A stretch of DNA of 64,000 nt from Streptomyces halobius (GTDB taxonomy: Bacteria; Actinomycetota; Actinomycetes; Streptomycetales; Streptomycetaceae), in assembly GCF_023277745.1 (NCBI RefSeq), contig NZ_CP086322.1:8556001-8620000 (forward strand), given 5' to 3'. The stretch's first letter is position 1; every line of letters begins with the position of its first letter. The notes under the pieces are model-generated. The model worked only from the letters and a program-made list of their open reading frames with translations, did no database searches and was not told the origin of the DNA. Made by a program: the position numbers and the translations under genes. This document shows positions 52,247-59,648 of this stretch, one piece after another.

Positions 52247-53113
52247 TCAAACCGGGGCAGCCACGACCGTGACGGTCAGGGCGGCGCTCGGCCGGGCCAC
52301 CCGGAAGGTGAAGGTCTCCTCCAGATAGAGGCTGACGTCAGTGTTGCTGGTGGTGGGGAGGTAGCCGATCGACAGGTCCTGGCCGACAATGAGCAGGAAG
52401 TCCCCGCCGCGCTCGCTGAGCACGACCGCCTGCGTGTCTTTGCCCGTCTTCTCGTCGAGGCAGGGCATCAGGACGATCTTTCCGCCGAGGATTTCTGTGA
52501 GGCGTTCGGACAGCACATAACAGCAGCTGCCGGCATCCGCGATGATGCGTTGGTAGCCCGTCGTGCCGATGGCCAGCGTGTACGGGCCGACGACACCACT
52601 GGTCCGCAGCTTGTCCACCACCTTGGCGATGTCGGCGGGGTAGGTGTCGGTTGCCACCGGCAGCGTCACGCCCGAGGGTGATGCCTGATTAACGATTCCG
52701 GCGATGAACGCTCTGTCCCATCCGTTGAACACCGCGTAGTTCTCAAAGTCGGCAGCCAGTTTCGCGGCCTTGTCCAGCTGGGTGAGGTCGGGGTTGATGC
52801 TGCCGCGCTCGATTTCTTCGATGGCTTTGAGGGGGAGGGTGAACGGGATGCGGACCTGGGTCAGCGGCTGTACGACCCGCAGCGCCTTGACGTTGGTGCC
52901 AGAGGGGGTCAGCTTGTCGGGGTAGGTGTTGAGTTCGGTGGCTTTTCCGGTGGGTACGGCGTCTTGCTCCCAGCCGCCGGGGCCGGCGAAGCTCACGACC
53001 TGTCGTGCGGCGAGCAAGGGGATGAGCCGGTTGCGGGCCTCGTCCTCGATCACCTGCCAGACGCGGGGGGTGATGGGTGCCAGGCCGCGCAGCAGGTGGT
53101 TGATGGTGTCCAT
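52247..53113 (-). CDS. Family 1 encapsulin shell protein
   Basis: A 288-residue HK97-fold protein that self-assembles into a protein nanocompartment. The N-terminus NHLLRGLAPITPRVWQVIEDEA is the characteristic family 1 N-terminal arm, and the early strand VVSFAGPGGWE and the late LEETFTFRV also match. The cargo-docking pocket of family 1 shells lies between the N-terminal helix and P-domain. It starts at an ATG five bases after the stop of the glycine-rich cargo gene, and its AAGGAG lies within that gene's last codons. Slightly longer than the usual 265-270 residues. Cargo would be the product of the upstream gene. Confidence 0.9.
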   Translation of the reverse strand: MDTINHLLRGLAPITPRVWQVIEDEARNRLIPLLAARQVVSFAGPGGWEQDAVPTGKATELNTYPDKLTPSGTNVKALRVVQPLTQVRIPFTLPLKAIEEIERGSINPDLTQLDKAAKLAADFENYAVFNGWDRAFIAGIVNQASPSGVTLPVATDTYPADIAKVVDKLRTSGVVGPYTLAIGTTGYQRIIADAGSCCYVLSERLTEILGGKIVLMPCLDEKTGKDTQAVVLSERGGDFLLIVGQDLSIGYLPTTSNTDVSLYLEETFTFRVARPSAALTVTVVAAPV

Positions 53114-53118
53114 GGTGT

Positions 53119-53961
53119 TTATCGCTCCTTCAGGTTTCCGATGGCCAGTGACCCGTCGCCACCGGTAGATGTGGCCGCACCGTCCTCACGGGCTGAGGTG
53201 CCGCCTGCGGAGCCGGTGGCCGAGCCGGAACCCCCCGCAGCGCCGCGGCCTCCGCTGCCGCCGTCACCGCCGGGACCGGCCGCGCCTCCGCTGCCGCCGT
53301 CACCGCCGGGGCCGGCCGCTCCGCCGCGCCCGCCGGTACCGAAGTTGAGGGATCTGGCCCGGGCATTCCCGCCGTCGTTGCCGCCTTCCGCGCCGCCGGC
53401 CCCGCCGGTCGCGGTGGCCGCCGCGCCGGCTCCGGCGTAGCCACCTGCTCCCGCGTAGCCGCCCGTACCGCCGTAACCGCCGGCCCCGGCGTAGCCGCCC
53501 GTACCGCCGATGCCGCCGATACCCAGCGACCCGTCGCCGGCACCGCCTCCGCTTCCGCCGGTGCCGCCACCTCCGGCAGTGCCTCCGGAGCCGCCGGTTC
53601 CTCCGGACCCGGCGTCGCCGCCGCTGCTACCGGGCCCGCCGTCACCGCCGGTACCGAAGTTGACGGCCTCGGCATCGGCGCTACCGCCGCGGCCACCGCC
53701 TTCCGCACCGCCGACACCGCCGGTCGCGGTGGCCGCCGAGCCGGCTCCGCCGTAGCCGCCGACAGCGCCGTACCCACCGGCTCCCGCATAGCCGCCTGCC
53801 CCGCCATAGCCACCAGCACCGCCATAACCACCGGTGCCGGCAGCGGCGGTGGCCCGGGCACGGCCGTCGGAGCTGAGTTCCATCGCGAGCGTTACCTCTG
53901 CGGCCTGGTCCGGACGATGGGGCAGGGAAGGTCCAGCCGAACGGGGGGAAGTGTCATCCAT
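53119..53961 (-). CDS. Glycine-rich encapsulin cargo candidate with C-terminal targeting peptide
   Basis: A 280-residue, low-complexity protein rich in Gly, Ala, Ser, Asp and Tyr. After a roughly 40-residue leader it has two similar modules: AATATGG at 76-82 and 181-187, NFGTGG at 101-106 and 206-211, then DGSLGIGGIGG at 143-153 and, at the C-terminus, DGSLAIGNLKER at 269-280. The terminal motif matches the family 1 encapsulin targeting peptide consensus (D-G-S-L-x-I-G-x-L-K). GYGGAG repeats occur in both modules. No PE or signal peptide is seen. It is the first gene of the encapsulin operon. It does not resemble known cargos (DyP, ferritin-like, hemerythrin), and its physical role is unknown. 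Confidence 0.75.
   Translation of the reverse strand: MDDTSPRSAGPSLPHRPDQAAEVTLAMELSSDGRARATAAAGTGGYGGAGGYGGAGGYAGAGGYGAVGGYGGAGSAATATGGVGGAEGGGRGGSADAEAVNFGTGGDGGPGSSGGDAGSGGTGGSGGTAGGGGTGGSGGGAGDGSLGIGGIGGTGGYAGAGGYGGTGGYAGAGGYAGAGAAATATGGAGGAEGGNDGGNARARSLNFGTGGRGGAAGPGGDGGSGGAAGPGGDGGSGGRGAAGGSGSATGSAGGTSAREDGAATSTGGDGSLAIGNLKER
53125..53130 (-). promoter_or_regulatory. Encapsulin ribosome binding site inside the cargo gene
   Basis: The sequence AAGGAG that serves the encapsulin start also encodes Lys-Glu of the cargo's targeting peptide (LKER). Shell and cargo are thus translationally linked. Confidence 0.75.
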
Positions 53962-54069
53962 CAGATCTCTCTAACGTTGCGGGCGGCTCGGGTGGCCCGT
54001 GGGGCCTATGGGTCGTGTTGTCAGGGCTTCCCCGCGGTGGCCGTCCGGCTCTGCGGGACATCGAGGAGG

Positions 54070-54219
54070 GTGGGCAAGATCGCCCGGGTATTCGATGACC
54101 ACCCCGATGGCCTCGGGATCAACCGGATCGCTGAGGCAGCCGGGCTGACGGTGCCGCAGGTCGAGCGAGCACTGGCATGGCAGAGCGAGCGGTTCGCCGC
54201 GTGGTGCCGGCGGCACTGA
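54070..54219 (+). pseudogene. Small helix-turn-helix fragment
   Basis: A 49-codon frame reads VGKIARVFDDHPDGLGINRI then AAGLTVPQVERALAWQ and ends at TGA. It looks like the last part of a DNA-binding protein. No upstream continuation is seen. Possibly a relic of a plasmid or IS gene. Confidence 0.35.
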
Positions 54220-54251
54220 GCCCGAACGGGGGTGAACCTGACGTCGGTCAC

Positions 54252-55153
54252 TGAGCTGGCTTCGCCTGGCGTTCGGCCTCGGTGGCCTGGTATCGGTAGG
54301 ACTCGGTGCGGTCTGGATCAGCGTGCAGCGGAAAGTGATCCGGTCGCCGATTGCCGCGCAGAGCCTCGGGTCGGCGAAGATCTTGTCCCATTCGGCGAAC
54401 GGGGAGAACCGCCCGCCCTCGTGCTCGACCCCGCCCTTCTCATGTGCCCCTTCCTCACCAGGCCCGCAGTAAAGGGGCGAGAACGCATACCAGGACCTGA
54501 AGGCCACCCAGCGCGTCGTCTCCGTGCGGGAACGGCCGAACAGCACATGTTTCACCGCGGGCTTGAGGTTGTCGTAGCGGATATGGACCGAAGGCACCCC
54601 GCCCAGCGCCCGAAAGGCTTCCACATGTCCTTCGAAGAACGCCTCCTGCGAGGCGGTGGTATAGACGCGGTGGATGGCCTTGCCCGAGTACGACATCCGC
54701 AGCGTGAACAGCACGCACTTGCGGCGCTGCCCGGCCAGGTCCAGCCACACGTCCGCGAAGTCGACCTCGGCTTCCTCGCCGGGCCGCTTCTCCTGCGGCA
54801 CTGTCCCCTCCAGATGCCGACGCCCCTCCTTGGCCTCCAAGACGATCTGCGGGCGCCGCTTGCGCACGTAGTCACGGATCGTGGAGTAGGACGCGTGCTC
54901 GAAATCGTGCTCGCCTGCCAGACGCTCCAGGATCCGGTCGACGGTGTGCTTCTGCTTCTTCCAGGCGGCTCCAGCACGCTCTTGCGCGGCGGCGGCTTCT
55001 TCCGCCAGAGGGCACCGGACACACCAGCGCCTTCGCCACGGTGTTCCGCGACACCACCTTGTACCGCTGCGCCAGCACCCGCCCCGTGACCGCCGGACCT
55101 AACCGGCGGTCACGACGGATCCGCTCAAAGATCCACTCACGCGACCTGTACAC
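54252..55153 (-). pseudogene. IS21-family element remnant, istA fused to istB
   Basis: The N-terminus of IstA (REWIFERIRRDRRLGPAV and RYKVVSRNTVAKAL) starts at 55153, then passes through frameshifts to the catalytic core (EVDFADVWLDL, HIRYDNLKPAV and HEKGGVEHEG, with Asp, Asp, Glu). Immediately after this the reading continues as FAEWDKIFADPRLC and DRITFRCTLIQT, which is the end of IstB, followed by a final frameshift. A deletion has removed the end of istA and most of istB. No terminal repeats are obvious. Confidence 0.8.
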
Positions 55154-55159
55154 CCACGG

Positions 55160-55837
55160 GCTCCTGACATGACCGTGATCAACGCAGCACAGCGTGACCC
55201 GGCTAATCAGCCCAAAGCCCCCATTACGCCATCAGCGGCATGCCACACACCGTCAGGCAGGCTGGCTCTCAATCTCGTTGCCGAAGCAGTGGCTCTCGTT
55301 CTCAATGCCCCACTGGCTCTACTCCACCCTGTCGAAAACAGCAGAAGGGTATGCAGGCGGAAGAAGTCGTCGCGGAAGTCTGAGCCCGCCATCCCGACGC
55401 CGGCGAACAGCCGACAGGCCCGGGACGCCCCAATCGGGTACGGGCCTGTCGGCTGTGACAGCGCCCCGGTGCGGCGGTCGTGATCCGTCACACCCGCATC
55501 GGACCAGATCACTTGAGACTGGGACCAGGTCGAGTGAGACGGGACAGCAGGAATGGACAGCACTTCGACAGTGGTCCAGTGTTTCCTGCGCGTCGATGCC
55601 CCGTTCGTGCTCTGTCTCCCAGTCGAAGAACAGGCGGGCGTGTTCCATCGCGCGGTTCCACGATCCGTAGCCGTACCTTGCGTGATGCCGACTCTCCCAC
55701 TCCACACCCGAACGCCACCTCGTCCCGCCGCGATGCCCCTTGGGTCAGATGGTGCTCGTCCCTTCTGTTCATGTCCGGTTCAGAGTGCGGGCCTGCGACC
55801 TATGGTGATGGCGTGGGACATGGGGAGAGGAGGGTCC
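55160..55837. other. Mostly unassigned region before the second EEP gene
   Basis: About 680 bases. On the minus strand, 55560-55705 reads YGSWNRAMEHARLFFDWE, which looks like a genuine coding start, but the frame then loses coding character. Probably a truncated hypothetical gene; the rest shows nothing. Confidence 0.35.
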
Positions 55838-56689
55838 GTGGAAATCGTCGCGATGTCGCAGAATTTGGGTCCGGGAGCTTGGCGGTCTCAGAACGGCATT
55901 TTCGAGGACCGTTGGCCGGCGCTCGCGGCGACCATTCAGCGGGTGCAGCCTGACATTCTGATGCTGCAGGAGGCGGAAGGCTGGCCGGCGGATGGTCACG
56001 CGCGGCTGATTCGGGCCGAAGCCGACCTTGAGATGGACGGGGTGCTCGCGCCCAGTCCGTCGGGGCTGGGCCCGGCGATCTTCTACCGTCGCGCGACGAT
56101 GGGGCGGCGCACCTATCAGAACCACGACTACTCCGCCCACGAGACACATCACGGCTTCGAGACGCTCGGCTGGAACCTGCCCGTCCTGCCTGCCACGCTG
56201 CCCGCGGGCAGCGTGCACCTGACCCCGTACGGTGGCCCGCGTGCCGAGAGCCAGGTCAGCTTCATCGGCACCCGGGTCCTGCGTCCTGGTGTCGGCTACG
56301 CCATCCTCGGCGGTGACTTCAACTATGCTCCGGTGGCCGGTCCCCCGCCGCTGGTCGGGGCCATGCGCCCGTATAACAAGGGTTCCCGGCTGAAGGTCAC
56401 CGATCCGGAGAGTCCCGGGCCGGACGAGCCTGATCGTGCTGTCGCCTGGCGGATCGCGCGCAAGGGTTTCGTGGACGTCGCCTGGCATCTCTACAAGCAG
56501 ACCGGCGACGAAGAGCTTCTGCGGCGCACCGCCACGGACGACCGGATCGACTGGATCCTGATCAGCTTCGCCCTGGCGCCGTGCATCGTGGACTACGGCG
56601 TCGTCGAGGGGGGCTCGGACCACGCCGGGGTCTGGGCTCGTCTGGATCTGTCCCTGGCCGCGACCGACAACGTGTGGGAGTACAAGTAA
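55838..56689 (+). CDS. Endonuclease/exonuclease/phosphatase-family protein, cytoplasmic
   Basis: A 283-residue protein. The GTG at 55838 follows AGGAGGG; the longer frame upstream is unsupported. EEP motifs appear in order: MSQNLG near the start, LQEAEGW (metal-binding Glu), GGDFNYAP, DRIDWIL and SDHAGVWARLDL (catalytic Asp-His). Unlike the paralogous fold at 3940 it has no signal peptide. Its stop overlaps the next ATG (TAATG), so the two genes form a coupled pair. Substrate is unknown; nucleic acid is plausible. Confidence 0.78.
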   Translation: MEIVAMSQNLGPGAWRSQNGIFEDRWPALAATIQRVQPDILMLQEAEGWPADGHARLIRAEADLEMDGVLAPSPSGLGPAIFYRRATMGRRTYQNHDYSAHETHHGFETLGWNLPVLPATLPAGSVHLTPYGGPRAESQVSFIGTRVLRPGVGYAILGGDFNYAPVAGPPPLVGAMRPYNKGSRLKVTDPESPGPDEPDRAVAWRIARKGFVDVAWHLYKQTGDEELLRRTATDDRIDWILISFALAPCIVDYGVVEGGSDHAGVWARLDLSLAATDNVWEYK

Positions 56690-57138
56690 TGGCTGAGCCA
56701 ATGGCTGCGGACGACATCCTGCGGGCCTGCGGGTACCTGGAGGCGGTGTGGATGGAGGACGCGACGAACATGGCCGCGCTCCTGAATCATCGGACCGGGG
56801 AGATACCTACGGCGATCCTGGTCACCGAGCTGGGCGAATCCTTCATGCAGCAAGCGCTTCCCGCCCAGTTCGGCGTTCACGACGACATGACGCCCCAGGA
56901 GTTGCAGGACGCGACCGAGAAGATGACCGCCGATCCGACCGTGCGCGTCTCCAAAGTCCTGATCGAGGCACTCAAGGAGATCGCGCCGACCGCGACGCCG
57001 CCGCAGGCCGAGACCATCGCCCGCGCTCTGATCACCTACCTCCTCGCCATCAGCGACGCCACCCAGGACGACGTGATGCCGATGCTCACCGCCCTGCGGC
57101 AGTCCGCGCTCCAGCGCTATGGAGGCCAGGGCACGTAA
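56689..57138 (+). CDS. Helical protein coupled to the EEP gene
   Basis: A 149-residue, mostly helical, acidic protein whose ATG overlaps the preceding stop. No membrane segment or known motif. Segments such as TPQELQDATEKMTADPTVRV and TIARALITYLLAISDAT suggest helical repeats. Overlap with the EEP gene suggests a partner or regulator of that enzyme. Family not recognised. Confidence 0.6.
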   Translation: MAEPMAADDILRACGYLEAVWMEDATNMAALLNHRTGEIPTAILVTELGESFMQQALPAQFGVHDDMTPQELQDATEKMTADPTVRVSKVLIEALKEIAPTATPPQAETIARALITYLLAISDATQDDVMPMLTALRQSALQRYGGQGT

Positions 57139-57530
57139 CCGGTGGCGGCCCGTCATCCACGACGAGCCAGACCGGTCCGTGGCCTGGCGGATCGCTGCCA
57201 CCGAATCAGGTCGGGGCCCGGCTCGCGAGCCTGTGCCCCGGTGTCCTTTTATCGGTTGATTGGATGTTGAAGGCCACGAGGCGGGGAGATGCAGATGAGC
57301 GGCGGGGCGGGCGAGGTACGGCTGACGATGGGGTGTGAGGTGCCCGTCACCCGGTGGCAGCCGGCCCTTGAGACGACGCTGATGGCTCCACTTCACTGTC
57401 CCGAGTGCCTACAGTCCACGGGCAGCGCCGAGCTTCAGCGCGTGCGGTCCGTGCACCCTGCCCACTCACGGATCTCTCCCTGGTCGTGTAGGGCGGTGCC
57501 GCTGCCCTGCCGGATGCGTACGCTGGCGAC
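57139..57530. other. Spacer without supported gene
   Basis: About 390 bases. A frame at 57289-57534 has no family resemblance or clear ribosome binding site. Probably intergenic with the promoter of the next small gene. Confidence 0.4.
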
Positions 57531-57677
57531 ATGACGAAGCGCGATGAGCTGCACCGCCTGGTGGACCAGCTTCGGCCGGAGACACTGGACGACGCCGCGG
57601 CCGCCCTACCCGCGTTCAGTCGGCATGCTGATCATTTCATGAGGCAGCCCCGATGCCGGGGCTGCCTCATGAAATGA
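57531..57677 (+). CDS. Small protein, 48 residues, stop inside a hairpin
   Basis: Reads MTKRDELHRLVDQLRPETLD then a helix and a C-terminal Cys pair. The N-terminus resembles small antitoxin-like proteins of the form 'MTKREELHRLVDxLP'. The last 46 bases of the frame coincide exactly with a perfect palindrome, so the C-terminus may be accidental, with the original gene truncated by the palindrome. Low certainty. Confidence 0.4.
   Translation: MTKRDELHRLVDQLRPETLDDAAAALPAFSRHADHFMRQPRCRGCLMK
57632..57677. terminator. Perfect 21-bp palindromic hairpin
   Basis: Left arm TCATTTCATGAGGCAGCCCCG (57632-57652) and its exact complement (57657-57677) with loop ATGC. Probably a bidirectional terminator, or a transposable-element scar. 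Confidence 0.75.
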
Positions 57678-57679
57678 GT

Positions 57680-58381
57680 GGCCTCGGAGCGCAGATCGAG
57701 GCAGTAGCCGAACACCATGACGCGAAGCGGGGACCGCGGTTCCCACCAGGGTGCCCGACGGGAAGCCTCGGGGCAGTTGGCCAGCGGGGGGACCGAACCC
57801 GGTGCGGCGGTGGGGGATGACGAAGCACCGGCAGCGGGGGAGGGGCCGTGGTCGGAGAACACCGCCGCGACATGATCCCCCACCGTGCCGCCCGCGGGCT
57901 CTGCATCCGGCGTCCCCGCCGCCTGGTCCGTCCCGGCCGGGGCGGTGCGAGTCGGGGGCGGGGCGGTGTCCAGGACACGGCAGTTGGGGGTGGCGGCCGC
58001 GCAGCGCGCGCACATCTCCGCGATCCGCCACAACCTTCCGGTACGGTCCGCGTACACGGTCAGGACCACCGGGCCCCCGCACCGCACCCGTCGGCCGCGC
58101 GGCCCGCCGTCCGGCTTCGGGGTCGGGGGTGTGCCACGCGCAGCCCCCGGAGAACGGAACTTCCAGGCCCGGCGTCGCTTCCTGATCCGTACGGAAGAAT
58201 TACTCTCCGGCCCGGCGGTCTCGGCGCCGCCGACGTACTTGGCTGGCCGGTCGCGATCGGCATCGGCGTCGGCTACGCCATCCTCCGACCCGAACGCGGG
58301 GCGCCTGGCGCCTCGTCCACGACCAGGCCCGCGAGCGCGTGACGCACGCGGGCCCACGATCGGCCCGCACGTCTCGCGCAC
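57680..58381 (-). CDS. Hypothetical Cys-containing protein
   Basis: The minus-strand frame contains RCGGPVVLTVYADRTGRLWR and AEMCARCAAATPNCRVLDTA, a compact beta-rich segment with four Cys that could bind zinc; similar sequences occur on actinomycete plasmids and islands. The flanks are Pro/Arg/Gly-rich and probably poorly folded, and the true start may be well inside the frame. The end runs into the palindrome at 57632. Function unknown. Confidence 0.5.
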
Positions 58382-58476
58382 GGCCGCGGTTGGAGGTGCA
58401 CTGGGACATGTCCGTCGGGCGCCGTCCTGCGCCCTGCCCGATGGCCGCAGACCGCCGACCGGAACCAGGAGCCGTC

Positions 58477-58803
58477 ATGCCAGCAGGTTCGAGCAAGAAG
58501 CGTGAGCGCCAGTACGAGCACATCAAGGAAGGCGCCAAGGAACGGGGCGAGTCGACGCAGCGGGCGAAGGAGATCGCCGCCCGGACCGTCCAGAAGGAGC
58601 GCGCCCGCTCCGGCGAGGTGAAGAAGTCCAGCAGGGTCTCCACCCAGGACCCCAAGTCCGCCCCGCAACGCGGCGGCGAACGGTCCGGCAAGGGAGCCCA
58701 GGGCCCGACCAAGGACCAGTTGTACGAGGAGGCCAGGAGACGCCACATCGACGGCCGCTCCAACATGACCAAGGAGCAGCTCCGTAACGCCCTCGGCAAG
58801 TGA
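58477..58803 (+). CDS. Small basic protein, plasmid-stabilisation/Rho-N-like
   Basis: A 108-residue, highly charged protein. The ATG has AGGAG upstream. It resembles the small basic proteins annotated as plasmid stabilisation or DUF7218 in Streptomyces: an N-terminal KKRERQYEHIKEG helix, a Lys/Arg/Gln-rich linker and a C-terminal Rho-N/SAP-like helix pair (YEEARRRHIDGRSNMTKEQL). Probably a nucleic acid-binding protein. Confidence 0.7.
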   Translation: MPAGSSKKRERQYEHIKEGAKERGESTQRAKEIAARTVQKERARSGEVKKSSRVSTQDPKSAPQRGGERSGKGAQGPTKDQLYEEARRRHIDGRSNMTKEQLRNALGK

Positions 58804-58868
58804 CGGACGTGTCCCGGCTCGCAGCCCGCTGAGCGAGCGGCACGCGCGGAACCCGTAAGGAACGCACC

Positions 58869-59648
58869 ATGGAGCGGATCACGGCCACGGTGAACGGCCG
58901 GCCGATGGTGGCCTGGCGGAGTGCCGGACCGGAGCCGCCGGTGGTGTGCGTCCACGGCGCCGGCATCTCCAGTCGCACATTCCGGCCGTTCACCGAGGTA
59001 CTCGGCCACGCACACGACGCATGGGCCGTGGACCTTCCCGGGTTCGGTGCCGGCGCCGGGCCCCCGCGCCCGCTGGTCCTGCGGGCGCTGGCCGACGCGG
59101 TCGCCGAGTGGCTGACCGCCGTCGGCCTGGACCACGCGGTGCTCCTCGGTGGCTCGTTCGGCTGCCAGGTGGCCGTCGACACCGCCGTCCGGCATCCGGC
59201 GCGGATCGCCGGGCTGGTGCTGGTGGGACCGACCGTCGACGCCGCAGCGCGCGGCTTCACCCGCCAACTGCTGCGCTGGATACGCAACTCGCCCCACGAA
59301 CGGGCCTCGATGGCACCGCTCAACCTCGCCGACTACCGCGACGCGGGCGTGCGCGGCGTGGCCGGCGCGTTCGCCGAGTCGTTGCGCGACCGCATCGAGG
59401 ACAAGCTGCCGCACGTCCTGATGCCCGCGCTGGTGGTCCGCGGGGCGGAGGACCGGCTTGTTCCCCAGGAGCGGGCGGAGGAGGTGACCCGGCTGCTGCC
59501 GGTGGGCCGCCTGTCCGTGGTGCCGGACTCCGGGCACATGGTGCCCTACCGGCGTCCGCATGCCCTGGCCGGGCTCGTCGGCGACTTCCTCACGCACGCC
59601 GGCGTGACCGACCCCGGCGAGCGATCGGCGGACCGGAGGACGGGGTGA
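58869..59648 (+). CDS. Alpha/beta hydrolase
   Basis: A 259-residue alpha/beta hydrolase-fold enzyme. The ATG has AAGGA eight bases upstream. The oxyanion-hole region is CVHGAGISS, the nucleophile elbow is GGSFGCQ (Ser), the acid is in GAEDRLVP (Asp) and the His is in DSGHMVPY, so the catalytic triad is complete. The substrate (ester, lactone or haloalkane) cannot be told. Its stop overlaps the next gene's GTG, so the two are translationally coupled. Confidence 0.88.
   Translation: MERITATVNGRPMVAWRSAGPEPPVVCVHGAGISSRTFRPFTEVLGHAHDAWAVDLPGFGAGAGPPRPLVLRALADAVAEWLTAVGLDHAVLLGGSFGCQVAVDTAVRHPARIAGLVLVGPTVDAAARGFTRQLLRWIRNSPHERASMAPLNLADYRDAGVRGVAGAFAESLRDRIEDKLPHVLMPALVVRGAEDRLVPQERAEEVTRLLPVGRLSVVPDSGHMVPYRRPHALAGLVGDFLTHAGVTDPGERSADRRTG

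Noticed and set aside
52247..53113. Phage major capsid protein
   Set aside because: The family 1 encapsulin N-terminus and adjacent targeting-peptide protein fit encapsulin; no protease, portal or terminase is nearby.
53130..53861. Pro/Ala-rich frame overlapping the glycine-rich cargo gene
   Set aside because: Alternative frame of GGC-rich repeats. The chosen frame has a proper start, a targeting peptide and a stop spaced for the encapsulin gene.
53119..53961. PE-PGRS-type protein
   Set aside because: Glycine-rich repeats look similar, but there is no PE domain and the C-terminus is an encapsulin targeting peptide.
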